Source of the DNA: Calditrichia bacterium
Lineage (GTDB): Bacteria > Calditrichota > Calditrichia > Calditrichales > J004
Assembly (NCBI GenBank): GCA_020635035.1
Contig: JACKAO010000003.1
Span: forward strand, 437,442-501,441
DNA length: 64,000 nt
Direction of reading: 5' to 3'
The position numbers were made by a program, and so were the translations under genes. The stretch's first letter is position 1; the number at the start of each line of letters is the position of its first letter. This document shows, piece after piece, positions 8,693 to 17,810 of the stretch. The notes beneath the pieces were generated by a model that was not told where the DNA came from, made no database searches, and saw only the letters and a list, made by a program, of their open reading frames with translations.

Positions 8693-9460
8693 TTATAAAT
8701 CTATATCAATACCGACCGGACAATGATCCGAACCGTGTATCTCTTTCAAAATAAAAGCATCTTTCAAAAGATGCTGGTGTTCGTTATCAATAAAAAAATA
8801 ATCAATACGCCAACCAATATTTCTTTCCCTTGCATTCAGACGATAGGTCCACCACGTGTAAAGCTCGCCTTCCTGTCTGAAAACACGTAAAGTATCGCTG
8901 TAACCTTTTGCAACAAACGTATCCATCCATTCGCGTTCTTCAGGTAAAAATCCGGCATTATTAATATTCGCTTTGGGATTCTTCAGATCAATCTCCTTAT
9001 GTGCAATATTAAAATCCCCGCAGGCAAGAATGGCTTTACCCGATTTTCGGGATTCTTCAATGTGCTCGAGAAAACAGGTATTAAAATTTATTTTGTAATC
9101 TATCCGGGCACGCTCCCTTTGGCTGTTGGGAAAATAGATATTATAAAGAATAAAATTTTCAAATTCATGAATCAGAATTCTTCCTTCATTATCGAATTCT
9201 TCAACCCCAAATTCTTTTATGGTTTTTTCTGGCTTTTGGTGTGAAAAAGTTGCCACTCCCGAATAACCTGCACGTTTGCGTGCATCATTCCAGTATATGT
9301 GTTTATACTGTGAAGGAAAATAAGCAACTTCTGCCTGTTCCTGTGTAGCCTTCACTTCCTGCAGGCATATTACATCGGCTGATTCACTATTCAGCCATTC
9401 TGAAAAACCATTGCGTCCAGCAGCACGAATTCCATTTATATTCCATGAAAGAAGGCGCAT
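8693..9460 (-). CDS. xthA: Exodeoxyribonuclease III / AP endonuclease
   Basis: 255 residues, typical for ExoIII/ExoA. Motifs in order: LLSWNINGIRA, ICLQEVKA (metal Glu), YNIYFPNS, CGDFNIAH (Asp and Asn), a lesion-recognition region YTWWTYR and GWRIDYFF, and the terminal GSDHCPVGIDI with the Asp-His pair. It cleaves at abasic sites and degrades 3' ends of duplex DNA in base-excision repair. The ATG overlaps the upstream gene's stop by one base (TAATG), so it is the distal gene of an AtuA-AtuA C-terminal-ExoIII operon, an unexpected partnership. No signal peptide, so it is distinct in role from the secreted relative at 3452. Confidence 0.95.
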   Translation of the reverse strand: MRLLSWNINGIRAAGRNGFSEWLNSESADVICLQEVKATQEQAEVAYFPSQYKHIYWNDARKRAGYSGVATFSHQKPEKTIKEFGVEEFDNEGRILIHEFENFILYNIYFPNSQRERARIDYKINFNTCFLEHIEESRKSGKAILACGDFNIAHKEIDLKNPKANINNAGFLPEEREWMDTFVAKGYSDTLRVFRQEGELYTWWTYRLNARERNIGWRIDYFFIDNEHQHLLKDAFILKEIHGSDHCPVGIDIDL

Positions 9461-9795
9461 TATTTAATTTCCCAGTCATCAGGAACTTCAACTTGCATAC
9501 GTAAAATGTTAGCACTAACAACTTTTCCCTGGGCGTCGTGTTTCAGAGTTAAAGTGCCACCGCCACCCAGTGCATTATGAAGCAGGAAGTTTAAAGCTCC
9601 AATATTCGGCATCTCAAACCGTTCTACTTTACCTTTAACATTAGAACCGAAATGATCTTTTACTTTTTCTGCTGTCAACTGTTCTTTAAGAATTTCATAA
9701 TACTCAGGTTTCAGGGCAATCACACCGACATTTGCAGTATCACCTTTATCGCCTGAACGGGCGTGGGCAATTTTTACAAGCTGTATTTTCTTCAT
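9460..9795 (-). CDS. AtuA C-terminal-like (ferredoxin-fold) small subunit
   Basis: 111 residues. LVKIAHARSGDKGDTANVGVIA near the start and LLHNALGGGGTLTLKHDAQGK near the end are the signature of the domain fused to the C-terminus of longer AtuA proteins. Here it is a separate gene coupled to the large subunit by a 4-bp overlap (ATGA), so a two-subunit complex is likely. AtuA-type proteins take part in acyclic terpene and related acyl-CoA breakdown, but the reaction of this family has not been firmly assigned. Gly-rich loops may bind a phosphate or CoA. Confidence 0.8.
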   Translation of the reverse strand: MKKIQLVKIAHARSGDKGDTANVGVIALKPEYYEILKEQLTAEKVKDHFGSNVKGKVERFEMPNIGALNFLLHNALGGGGTLTLKHDAQGKVVSANILRMQVEVPDDWEIK

Positions 9796-11156
9796 ATTAC
9801 TTCCACGGTTAAAACTTTGGGTTCAACAGTATTTTTATTTAGAAGCGCCGGCCAATAGGCAATTACTTCTCTTACTTTGGGTCTGCCACCACCAAATCCT
9901 GTAACGGTGGGCGGACCGGTTAAGACTAATGGGATAACTTCCCGTGAAAATTTGTTCATGTCTCTGAAATTTTTGCCACGGACACCGATGTGCAACACCA
10001 CTTCGTTGGGATCATTTATTGATGGGGCTGTATCACCGCCACAGGCATTATATCCTAAAAATTCTGTGTGAATATCTTCATACTTCAGGCCAAGATATTC
10101 AAGCCGTTTACGTATTATTTCATCAGCTTTTTGAGCTTTTTGAAGTGCATCCGGCCAGGTGTACGTAAGCATACCGATGCTGGTATAGCCGTCAAAATAG
10201 GAAATTGAAACTTTATAAAAGGGGGTATCAGGTTTACCTTTTATTCCAAAAACTTTCACCCGGTTTGGTGCTTCCTGTTGTAACTGAATTGTGGTAAAAT
10301 CTGCGATACAATCGGGAGTGATATACTCGGCAGGATTGCCAAGTTCATAGACAAGTTGTTCTTTAATAGTCTGTTCACTCACCAAGCCGCCTAAAGACTC
10401 ATGTTTGGTTACGACCAGGTGGCCGTCAGGATAAGCTTCTATGATTGGGAAGCCAATCCGCTCCATATTAGGAACAGCCTGCCATCCGGCAAAGAAATTC
10501 CCGCCGCTGCCTTGTGCACCGCATTCATTTATATGTCCGCCAATTACCCCGGTTGCCAACTTATCCCAGTCATCCCAGGACCAGCCAAATTCGTGAATCA
10601 TTGGTGCAAGACTTATACCTGTATCTGTAACACGTCCTGTAACAATAACCTGAGCACCCTGTTTCAGCGCTTCAACAACGGGGCGGGCACCGAAATAAAC
10701 ATTAGCACTTGTTACCTGTTTCCGGACAGTGCTTAAATCTGCATCTGTTTCCATGTTTTTTAGCGAGTTCCCGGATGCAATCAAAGTATCCAGCTGATTA
10801 AGAATGTCATCACCGTAAACAGCCGCTATTTTCAATCCGGTATAGCCCATGCGTTCAGCAATCTCACGGACTGCCAGCATACATCCCACAGGATTAACAC
10901 CACCGGCATTTGTGATAAGTGTGACTTTTTTTTCTACAAGCAAAGGCAGTAATGTTTCCATCAGGGGAATAAAGTCTTTTGCATATCCAAGATGCGGATC
11001 ACGCGATTTTTGCTTCTGCATTATCGACATCGTTACTTCCGCCAGATAATCCATCACCAGGTAATCGATCGGGCCTTCTTTAACCTGATCAATTGGCGCA
11101 TCAAAACGATCACCCCAATAGCCCTGTCCGCTTGCAATCCGTATAAACTTTTTCAT
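9792..11156 (-). CDS. AtuA family protein (DUF1446), large subunit
   Basis: 454 residues, start ATG with AAGGAG 5 bases upstream. Recognisable family blocks: IASGQGYWGDRFDAP at the N-terminus, YLVMDYLAEVTMSI, TLITNAGGVNPVGC, VIVTGRVTDTGISLAPM, HINECGAQGSGGNF and, near the end, YNACGGDTAPS and TGPPTVTGFGGGRP. AtuA is named from the acyclic terpene utilisation cluster of Pseudomonas; related genes occur in acyl-CoA and branched-chain acid degradation loci. None of the usual atu partners (geranyl-CoA carboxylase, acyl-CoA dehydrogenase) are adjacent here, so the substrate is open. Cytoplasmic. Confidence 0.85.
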   Translation of the reverse strand: MKKFIRIASGQGYWGDRFDAPIDQVKEGPIDYLVMDYLAEVTMSIMQKQKSRDPHLGYAKDFIPLMETLLPLLVEKKVTLITNAGGVNPVGCMLAVREIAERMGYTGLKIAAVYGDDILNQLDTLIASGNSLKNMETDADLSTVRKQVTSANVYFGARPVVEALKQGAQVIVTGRVTDTGISLAPMIHEFGWSWDDWDKLATGVIGGHINECGAQGSGGNFFAGWQAVPNMERIGFPIIEAYPDGHLVVTKHESLGGLVSEQTIKEQLVYELGNPAEYITPDCIADFTTIQLQQEAPNRVKVFGIKGKPDTPFYKVSISYFDGYTSIGMLTYTWPDALQKAQKADEIIRKRLEYLGLKYEDIHTEFLGYNACGGDTAPSINDPNEVVLHIGVRGKNFRDMNKFSREVIPLVLTGPPTVTGFGGGRPKVREVIAYWPALLNKNTVEPKVLTVEVI

Positions 11157-11356
11157 TTTACTCCTTGTAATGGAATGAAATTAAAAATACTAAAAGTTGT
11201 ACTTCGGATGAAAAGAAAATTAATTAAGACGGACTATGTTCAGATTGTATCATTTTTTATTAAACGAAATTTCTGAATTTAACATTTAGTTAAGTTTTAA
11301 AAGAATCATTAAAAGTATTTGGTATTTTAAAGTAAAAACTGAAAGGAGATCCCAAG

Positions 11357-11845
11357 ATGAAAAAGAGTAAAACGCTAATTTTTTCCGTAACTCTCATGTC
11401 ATTTCTTGCCCTGGTCATAATGAGCCAGAAAGCTTCCGAAATTAAAACAATTTCACCCTGGGCAGGCAGTGCCACAATAAGTAACAATCTATATCGTTTC
11501 GGTAATGTTGCTATTGGTACAAATAACCCGGGAGATTTCAAACTTGCTGTGGAAGGAAAAATTGGAGCAAGAGAAATAATCGTTCAGAATGAAGATTGGG
11601 CAGACTTTGTATTTGATGAACAGTACGAATTAATGCCACTGCTTAAAGTGGAGGAATTTTATAAGCTAAATAAGCATCTTCCGGGGATTCCGGATGCAGT
11701 TAATGTTAAAGAACATGGTGTAAATGTGGGAGAAATGCAAACCAAACTTCTGCAAAAAGTAGAAGAACTGACGCTATATATGGTGCAGTTACAAAAAGAA
11801 AACGAAGCTCTGCAAGAGCGTCTGTCTAAATTAGAAAATCAATAA
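11357..11845 (+). CDS. Secreted tail-fibre-like protein with C-terminal coiled coil
   Basis: 162 residues; GAAAGGAG precedes the ATG. An N-terminal hydrophobic segment (TLIFSVTLMSFLALVIM) serves as signal or anchor. The middle block FGNVAIGTNNPGDFKLAVEGKI followed by DFVFDEQYELMPL, HLPGIPDA and a C-terminal heptad helix (VEELTLYMVQLQKENEALQ) is a widespread Bacteroidota pattern, often at the C-terminus of larger tail-fibre or S74-peptidase-like proteins. The short length suggests a free-standing trimerising surface module. It precedes the T9SS hydrolase by 36 bp, perhaps in one transcript. Confidence 0.65.
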   Translation: MKKSKTLIFSVTLMSFLALVIMSQKASEIKTISPWAGSATISNNLYRFGNVAIGTNNPGDFKLAVEGKIGAREIIVQNEDWADFVFDEQYELMPLLKVEEFYKLNKHLPGIPDAVNVKEHGVNVGEMQTKLLQKVEELTLYMVQLQKENEALQERLSKLENQ

Positions 11846-11881
11846 TCTGTTAAATAAAAATTCACTAATACAAAGTATATT

Positions 11882-14446
11882 ATGAAAAAAATAATACATT
11901 TTCTGTCTGTATTGTTCTTGGTGACAAACTTATCTGCAAATGATAAACCGACAATTGAAGTTACAAATCAAAATAATCCGAATCCGATTACGCAAATGGA
12001 ATCCATATTTTCAAAACTGGATAAAACAAAAATCAAAACAGGTATTTTATACAATAAAATTATCTGGTATGAAGATATTGACCAATATGATGGCACAAAG
12101 TCTTTCAAAACAGCAGGATACAAATCCTGGCGCCAGTTGTATTACCAGATTTACCGCGCACATATCGATAGATCTACAATGCCGAATCTTGATAATCTTG
12201 ATAAACAGTTAAAAAACTATGACAAGCGCCATATACCGATTGCTATTTTATTTTATGAATATCAGAAATTCCGTGAAGATGCATTTGAATCCAATATGCT
12301 AAAACTGCAAAATGATAAAATTGTTGAGACCAGCCCGGATGTACTTCCTTATCAAGATAAACAGGTTTTTGCTGTATCGGCTCTAAGGAAGCAGAGTTGG
12401 ACAAAAGAAATTAATTTTGTACTGGACAAAAATTTTTCTTTCAGTAATAAGAAAAATATCCCGCAGTTTTATGAAATAGATTTTGGAGATGGGAATGGTT
12501 ATCGCCCGCTCAGATTGAATGAATCTGTAAAAATAAGATACGCTGACAGTGGTGAAAAAACAGTCAAAGTTAAAACATATTATCAAAACCAGCTTTTAAC
12601 CGCTTACTTCAGTATTTCCGTAATGGAATTTGATGAATCCATTCAACCTGATATCTGGTGGGAGCATGAAGTTGCTGCTTATGATTATGACAGCATTCCG
12701 GCTGAATATGATGCTTATGTGTTCTTTGGAAAGCAGCATAATGAAATAGTAAAACCAATTATCTTTGCGGAAGGTTTTGATTTTGATGATGAGCTGCGCT
12801 GGCAGGAATTATATGAATTGCTTGATCGTGAGAACTTCATCAGCACTTTACGTGGAGAAGGGTATGATGTAATTATTCTGAACTGGAGAAATCCGACAGA
12901 CTATATTCAGCGAAACAGCCTTGCATTAATTACCCTGATTGAGCGTGTACTTTCACTCAAACAGGGAAAGGAACCCATCCTTTTAGGGGGTGCAAGCATG
13001 GGCGGACTTGTTGGCAGGTATGCCCTGGCTCTGATGGAACAGCAAGGCAAAAATCATCAAAGCCGGCTGTTTATTTCTTTTGACAGCCCGCAGAATGGTG
13101 CCAATATCCCTTTGGGTGTGCAGCATTGGGTAAAGTTTTTTGCTGACTATGATGCAACCGCAAAAATGTTTCTCCGGGCATTAAACAGTCCGGGTGCTCA
13201 GCAAATGCTTGCGTACCATCACCTGTCTTTTCCTGAAAAAAATCAATTGCAAATAGAACTTGAACAGGATCTGCAAGCCCTTAACAATTACCCGTCGCGA
13301 AAGCGAATGACAAAACTGGCAGTCTCTAATGGAAGCGGTGCTGGTGCAAATGGATTGCAGCTTGGGTATAGTGAAGTGCCCATGCAGCCGGGAGATAAAA
13401 TAATCAGCTGGAAGCGTCGCAATTTCCTGGTGGATGTGGATGGTGATGTCTGGGCTGTGCCCAATTTAAATCCCAGAACACGTATTTTTGAAGGCCGGGT
13501 TGATATTCTTGGCCCGGACTACGATGCCCATCAGTCGTATGTTGAAGGTACCCTGCCGTATGATAATGCACCGGGTGGCTGGCGGTCAACCCAGGAACAA
13601 ATTGCCGCGGTTAATCCCAGAACTGAAATATTAGGCGCAACCGTCAGCCTGGGAAATATCAGTACAAATTTTCCACGCCATGCCTTCATTCCAACTATAA
13701 GTGCACTTGATTTGCGGGACGAAAACGGTTACCCACTTTCACTAATGACGGATATTTCAGCAGATAGTAATCTTGCCGATAAATCGCCTTTTGACGATAT
13801 TTATTTTGCGCAATCAACCGTTAATGAAGAACATGTAGATATAACTCCGGGAAACAGTCAGTTTTTGCTTAAGTACATTGAACAACAGGATACAGTTCTC
13901 TTTTTAAATAGTTATACCATCAATTGGGATGAACCGGTATTCAGGGCGGTTGACTCGATCATTACAGGGAGCAACTTTTATATTGGAAATGAAGGATCAG
14001 TTGAGTTTGATGCCGGTGATAAGATTACATTGAAGCCGGGATTTCATTCAGCATTGGGATCCGATTTCCACGCCCATGTTAAAATCTCTGCAGTAGAATT
14101 AAGAAAAGATTTTCTTAGCCTGAACAAAGAAAACACAGAAGAAGAAAAGAACAGCATCAATTTTAATCAGGATCAAAAACCTGAAATTTTTGACTTGCTG
14201 CCAAATTATCCAAATCCATTTAATCCACTGACAACCGTCACTTTGAAGATTGCAAAAACCGGGCATGTCAGGCTCTCCGTTTATGACACAAATGGCAGAT
14301 GTGTTGCTGTTCTGCGAGAAGAAAATTTTAATCCGGGGATATATAATATAAAGTGGGATGCATCTTCACTGGCAAGCGGAATATATTATATCCACATGCT
14401 GGCGGGTAATCAATCGTTTGTACAAAAGAGCATTGTCTTAAAATAG
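11882..14446 (+). CDS. Secreted alpha/beta hydrolase with T9SS sorting domain
   Basis: 854 residues with a signal peptide (about 1-20). A PKD-like beta domain lies near 195-245 (FGDGNGYRPL, DSGEKTVKVKTYY). An alpha/beta hydrolase core follows, with the nucleophile elbow GGASMGGLVGRY, Ser372, and a preceding VIILNWRNP. A block around 700-740 (GNEGSVEFDAGDKITLKPGF) matches the 3-coathanger-stack pattern. The last 80 residues are a type A T9SS sorting domain: NYPNPFNP, then a VYDTNGR strand and GIYYIHML with a basic end. This predicts export across the outer membrane by type IX secretion. Lipase or esterase activity is inferred from the elbow; the catalytic Asp and His are not assigned. Confidence 0.8.
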   Translation: MKKIIHFLSVLFLVTNLSANDKPTIEVTNQNNPNPITQMESIFSKLDKTKIKTGILYNKIIWYEDIDQYDGTKSFKTAGYKSWRQLYYQIYRAHIDRSTMPNLDNLDKQLKNYDKRHIPIAILFYEYQKFREDAFESNMLKLQNDKIVETSPDVLPYQDKQVFAVSALRKQSWTKEINFVLDKNFSFSNKKNIPQFYEIDFGDGNGYRPLRLNESVKIRYADSGEKTVKVKTYYQNQLLTAYFSISVMEFDESIQPDIWWEHEVAAYDYDSIPAEYDAYVFFGKQHNEIVKPIIFAEGFDFDDELRWQELYELLDRENFISTLRGEGYDVIILNWRNPTDYIQRNSLALITLIERVLSLKQGKEPILLGGASMGGLVGRYALALMEQQGKNHQSRLFISFDSPQNGANIPLGVQHWVKFFADYDATAKMFLRALNSPGAQQMLAYHHLSFPEKNQLQIELEQDLQALNNYPSRKRMTKLAVSNGSGAGANGLQLGYSEVPMQPGDKIISWKRRNFLVDVDGDVWAVPNLNPRTRIFEGRVDILGPDYDAHQSYVEGTLPYDNAPGGWRSTQEQIAAVNPRTEILGATVSLGNISTNFPRHAFIPTISALDLRDENGYPLSLMTDISADSNLADKSPFDDIYFAQSTVNEEHVDITPGNSQFLLKYIEQQDTVLFLNSYTINWDEPVFRAVDSIITGSNFYIGNEGSVEFDAGDKITLKPGFHSALGSDFHAHVKISAVELRKDFLSLNKENTEEEKNSINFNQDQKPEIFDLLPNYPNPFNPLTTVTLKIAKTGHVRLSVYDTNGRCVAVLREENFNPGIYNIKWDASSLASGIYYIHMLAGNQSFVQKSIVLK

Positions 14447-14467
14447 ATAGATTTTTCCATTTTAAAT

Positions 14468-14510
14468 ACCGCGGATTCTAAGATTCAGGATCCGCGGTTT
14501 TGTTTGTATT
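14468..14510 (+). terminator. Rho-independent terminator after the T9SS hydrolase
   Basis: Perfect 9-bp arms ACCGCGGAT (14468-14476) and ATCCGCGGT (14490-14498) with a 13-base loop, then TTTTGTTTGTATTT. It lies between convergent genes and runs up to the stop of the minus-strand GH30 gene. Confidence 0.8.
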
Positions 14511-15949
14511 TAATTAATCACAAACGTTCCAACTGCTCCCGGGGATAATGAGCTGTTAAAAATATTCCCGCCAATCTCTATGTTAAATGAACTTTGTGAG
14601 CTTCCGTTATTTAATACGATAACCACAATTTTTTGGTCCGGTGTTATAAAAGCAACATTGGGCAAAATATTTGTGGTAGTTGAATAAATCCGTTTTGATC
14701 CGGGACGAACAAATTTCGATGCATGTGCAACGATGTAATAGGCAGGATTTCGGGTAGCAAGATTTCCGGATATTGTTAAAGCGCCGAGACATTGTGTACA
14801 GCCGCCCGGTGTATGCGGTTCAAGATTTTCGTCTGCGGCTAAATTCCATTCCAAAACATTTCTGCTCCAGTTCCTGGTTGCTCCTATTATCAGCTCGCGC
14901 GTATGCCATTTTAAATCTTCAGCAAAATTTCCTGGTGCACCAATCCATTGCTCAGTAAAATAAAGATTTTTGTCAGGATGAGCATTATGGACAGTCGTCA
15001 GTGCACTTATATCCCCGCCGTAAAGATGAAATGCTGATCCGTCAATATATTGTTTGGCATCCGGATCGTTAAGAATTGAAATGGGGTAATCAGGGCGGTC
15101 GCAGTTATGATCATAGATTATTATTTTTGTTTGAATTCCGTGTTGTTGAAATGCAGGTCCAAGGCTGTTTTTAATAAATGCAGCCTGTTCATCTGCCGGC
15201 ATCAGTAGGCTTGGATTATTTCCGGGATGCAATGGCTCATTCTGAACAGTAATGGCATCAATAGTAATGTCTTCAGCTTCCATCCCCTGAATATACTTAA
15301 CAAAATACAAGGCATAGGCATCATAAAATTCAGGTTTAAGACTTCCCCCAATGCTGCTGCCGTTTGTTTTCATCCACACCGGCGGAGACCAGGGTGAACC
15401 AAGGATTTTGATATCCGGGTTAATCTTCAGGATTTCTTTTAAAACCGGGATAACATGTTTGCGGTCTTCATCAAGTGTAAAATATTCCATGTCCGTATCC
15501 GTTTGACCGGCAGGCAGATCATCATACGAAAAGACCGCTGCATCAAGATCGGACGCACCGATACTTACCCGCAGATAGCTTACACCAATATTTTTATCCC
15601 GCGCATCAAATAACTCCTTTAAAAGAAGCGAGCGAAACGATTCCGACATATTGTGGATATGCATAGCACTGCCGCCTGTTAAAGCAAAACCAAATCCGTC
15701 GATCTCCTGCATTACTGATTCTGTATTTACCTGAATGGTGGTGCCGATAACTTTTCCGCTATCCGCACCTTCAGTTTGCTGAACGAATTTTATATTTGCC
15801 GAAGGATCACTTAACCAGAAATCAATTGTGCTTTCATTATTAATATTATTGGAGGGTGCAGTACCGTTGTCATTTTCACTACAACCAATAGCTATCCCTG
15901 ACAGCAAATAAAGAAAAATAATGGATCGAATGATACGTAAATTGTACAT
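14510..15949 (-). CDS. Glycoside hydrolase family 30 lipoprotein
   Basis: 479 residues. Signal peptide ends in AIGC with lipid-anchored Cys23. The (beta/alpha)8 part has family landmarks: QEIDGFGFALTGGSA, SYLRVSIGASDLD, GSPWSPPVWMKTN, the acid/base in TVQNEP (E238) and the nucleophile in LYFTEQWIG (E333). A C-terminal beta domain (VVIVLNNGSSQSSFNIEIGG) completes the GH30 layout. Closest described activities are beta-glucosylceramidase and endo-beta-1,6-glucanase of subfamilies 1 and 3; the exact substrate cannot be read from sequence. Predicted outer-membrane or periplasmic polysaccharide degradation. It is transcribed alone, toward the terminator at 14468-14498. Confidence 0.9.
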   Translation of the reverse strand: MYNLRIIRSIIFLYLLSGIAIGCSENDNGTAPSNNINNESTIDFWLSDPSANIKFVQQTEGADSGKVIGTTIQVNTESVMQEIDGFGFALTGGSAMHIHNMSESFRSLLLKELFDARDKNIGVSYLRVSIGASDLDAAVFSYDDLPAGQTDTDMEYFTLDEDRKHVIPVLKEILKINPDIKILGSPWSPPVWMKTNGSSIGGSLKPEFYDAYALYFVKYIQGMEAEDITIDAITVQNEPLHPGNNPSLLMPADEQAAFIKNSLGPAFQQHGIQTKIIIYDHNCDRPDYPISILNDPDAKQYIDGSAFHLYGGDISALTTVHNAHPDKNLYFTEQWIGAPGNFAEDLKWHTRELIIGATRNWSRNVLEWNLAADENLEPHTPGGCTQCLGALTISGNLATRNPAYYIVAHASKFVRPGSKRIYSTTTNILPNVAFITPDQKIVVIVLNNGSSQSSFNIEIGGNIFNSSLSPGAVGTFVIN

Positions 15950-16142
15950 GCTTTTTCTCCGATTATAAATCCTGTAAAACTAAAGAATAAACATGCTAAT
16001 CACAATTCAGAAAACGGATATTCAGTGCAACGGGTGTTAATTTCAAATGGTCTTGTTAAAGATGGAAGTTATAGTGCAGGGACTCTTTTAACTACATTTC
16101 CAGTATCGTCAACGATTACATCTATTTCCAAATAATTGAGTT

Positions 16143-17309
16143 CTAAAGCTTTCCATCCGGTATGATGCCTTTTTCAATGAGTGCAACTTGCTTTTTGCTG
16201 AAGGGGGCAGAAAATATTGATGTATCGTCAGCATAAGCTTTAAATAGATGAATGATATAATGCATTCTCTGGCGCAGATCTGTCCAGTTTTCTGCAGCGC
16301 AGTTTCCTTTTCCATCCGGACAAGGATCATATTTATCCAGAAATTCTCTTAGCTCAGGCAATGAAATTTCTTTAAAAGTATCGGGAAAAGTTTTATCCAG
16401 ATTTTTCCCCAGTGCTAAAACTGATCCGGGCATTTCTAACACCATCATAGTTTCCGTGATTACTTCATGTGTTATTTTTTGAAGTGCAGTCTGTACCTTT
16501 TTAGCAAGCCAGTGCAAAGGAAAAACAACAGGCAAGTTGACAAATTTAGGCCATAGTTTTGAGCCTGGTACAATAATGTTCAGGACTCTTTTTCCCAAAT
16601 CTGTAAAAGTTTCTGAAGGCGCATCAATTGCCTTTTTTATTTGGTCCTGCAAACGGCTCTGTTCATGCAATCCAATTTTTAAATTTGCCAGAAGTACCAG
16701 CGAAACCTTTATGACCGGGTCGGTTTCAGATTGAATTTTCTGATAATGCAGGAATGCCTGTTTCAGGTAATCCTGACCTGCAGGGGGCATGCCCTGTTCA
16801 AACCCATTAAGGAATAGTTCCATCCCGGGAGAATTAATCTTTGTTGCGTTTGGTACACTTTGCAGGAAAAGAGCAAATTGTTCAGCAATTTCTGCAAAAA
16901 CTTTTAAATTACCATCAGCAACAGCTTCACTGGCTTTCTCAAATGCATCGAATGGAGTATGAATCTCTTTTACAATCCTGCCCAAAGTTGTCTGTGGTTC
17001 AAACAAGCCTTTTTTCAGTAACCAGCGATTAACTGATTGCAGCGGTTCCATGTAAAATGCTTTTTTACCGAGTTTACGTTCCAGGCTTTCAAGGAAGTCT
17101 TCGCCACGAATTGTTTTGCCAGCCTGGCGTGATGCCCAGGTAGCAAAGGTGCACCAGTTTGCATACTGATCAGTTCTGATCTGCATTGCCTGAGAAAGAA
17201 GATAATAGCAATAAGTTATCTGAAGATTACGGACAGCTTTATTTTCTATCTGACAGATATTCTTTATATCTGCAGCTTTTGGATATTTGCTTAAAGAAAT
17301 CGTTTCCAA
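16143..17309 (-). CDS. Conserved helical protein of unknown function
   Basis: 388 residues, not recognised. It is predicted largely alpha-helical, with no signal peptide and no clear membrane helix. Distinctive segments are YANWCTFATWASRQAGKTIRG near residue 50, an amphipathic stretch INSPGMELFLNGFEQGMPPAG and a C-terminal DKYDPCPDGKGNCAAENWTDLR with two Cys. It could be a metal or redox protein but there is no motif to prove it. It follows mgsA on the same strand after a 27-bp gap and is probably co-transcribed, so a link to methylglyoxal or triose-phosphate stress is possible but unproven. Confidence 0.7.
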   Translation of the reverse strand: METISLSKYPKAADIKNICQIENKAVRNLQITYCYYLLSQAMQIRTDQYANWCTFATWASRQAGKTIRGEDFLESLERKLGKKAFYMEPLQSVNRWLLKKGLFEPQTTLGRIVKEIHTPFDAFEKASEAVADGNLKVFAEIAEQFALFLQSVPNATKINSPGMELFLNGFEQGMPPAGQDYLKQAFLHYQKIQSETDPVIKVSLVLLANLKIGLHEQSRLQDQIKKAIDAPSETFTDLGKRVLNIIVPGSKLWPKFVNLPVVFPLHWLAKKVQTALQKITHEVITETMMVLEMPGSVLALGKNLDKTFPDTFKEISLPELREFLDKYDPCPDGKGNCAAENWTDLRQRMHYIIHLFKAYADDTSIFSAPFSKKQVALIEKGIIPDGKL

Positions 17310-17336
17310 TTAATATTTTTCCGCTGCTGATTAAAA

Positions 17337-17810
17337 TCAGGCAATTTCACGCTTAAGGTAGTAGGAATAGTCTTTAATAATAGCATCATATTTTTGGTTT
17401 ATCAATGGAGAAGAAATTATAAAATCCGCCGTAGATCTGTTGCAGGCAACGGGTATGTTATAGACTACGGCTATCCGTAGCAAAGCCTTTACATCAACAT
17501 CATGGGGCTGGGGTTCCATTGGGTCCCAGAAAAAGATCATTACATCAATCTTTCCTTCGGTTATCATGGCACCCAATTGCTGATCTCCACCTAAAGGCCC
17601 GGATTTTAATTTTGTAATGGAATTTACTGCCCCGCTTGCTTTTTCAGTGTGCAGTTTTTCATTCAGAACATGTTCGATCATTTGCCCGGTTGTCCCGGTA
17701 CATATCAGGTTATGATTCATAATTATCTGGTAGTTCCACTCAACCCATTCAACAAGATCTTTTTTCCGGTTATCGTGGGCAACCAGCGCTATGTTTTTTA
17801 ATTCCTTCAT
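17337..17810 (-). CDS. mgsA: Methylglyoxal synthase
   Basis: 157 residues, full length. It converts dihydroxyacetone phosphate to methylglyoxal and phosphate, a bypass of lower glycolysis under phosphate limitation. Visible motifs: IALVAHDNRKKDLVEW (phosphate-binding Asp/Lys), CTGTTG, SGPLGGDQQLGAMI with catalytic Asp76, WDPMEPQPHDVDVKALLR with His103 and Asp104, and the terminal PVACNRSTADF. Regulation is classically allosteric, by phosphate. An AAGGAG Shine-Dalgarno precedes the ATG. The divergent upstream gap (17811-18113) separates it from the barrel gene. Confidence 0.97.
   Translation of the reverse strand: MKELKNIALVAHDNRKKDLVEWVEWNYQIIMNHNLICTGTTGQMIEHVLNEKLHTEKASGAVNSITKLKSGPLGGDQQLGAMITEGKIDVMIFFWDPMEPQPHDVDVKALLRIAVVYNIPVACNRSTADFIISSPLINQKYDAIIKDYSYYLKREIA

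Noticed and set aside
16069..16170. Short minus-strand frame after the 388-residue gene ending IDVIVDDTGNVVKRVPAL
   Set aside because: It looks protein-like and could be a gene remnant or frameshifted tail, but there is no start, no ribosome-binding site and only about 33 codons.
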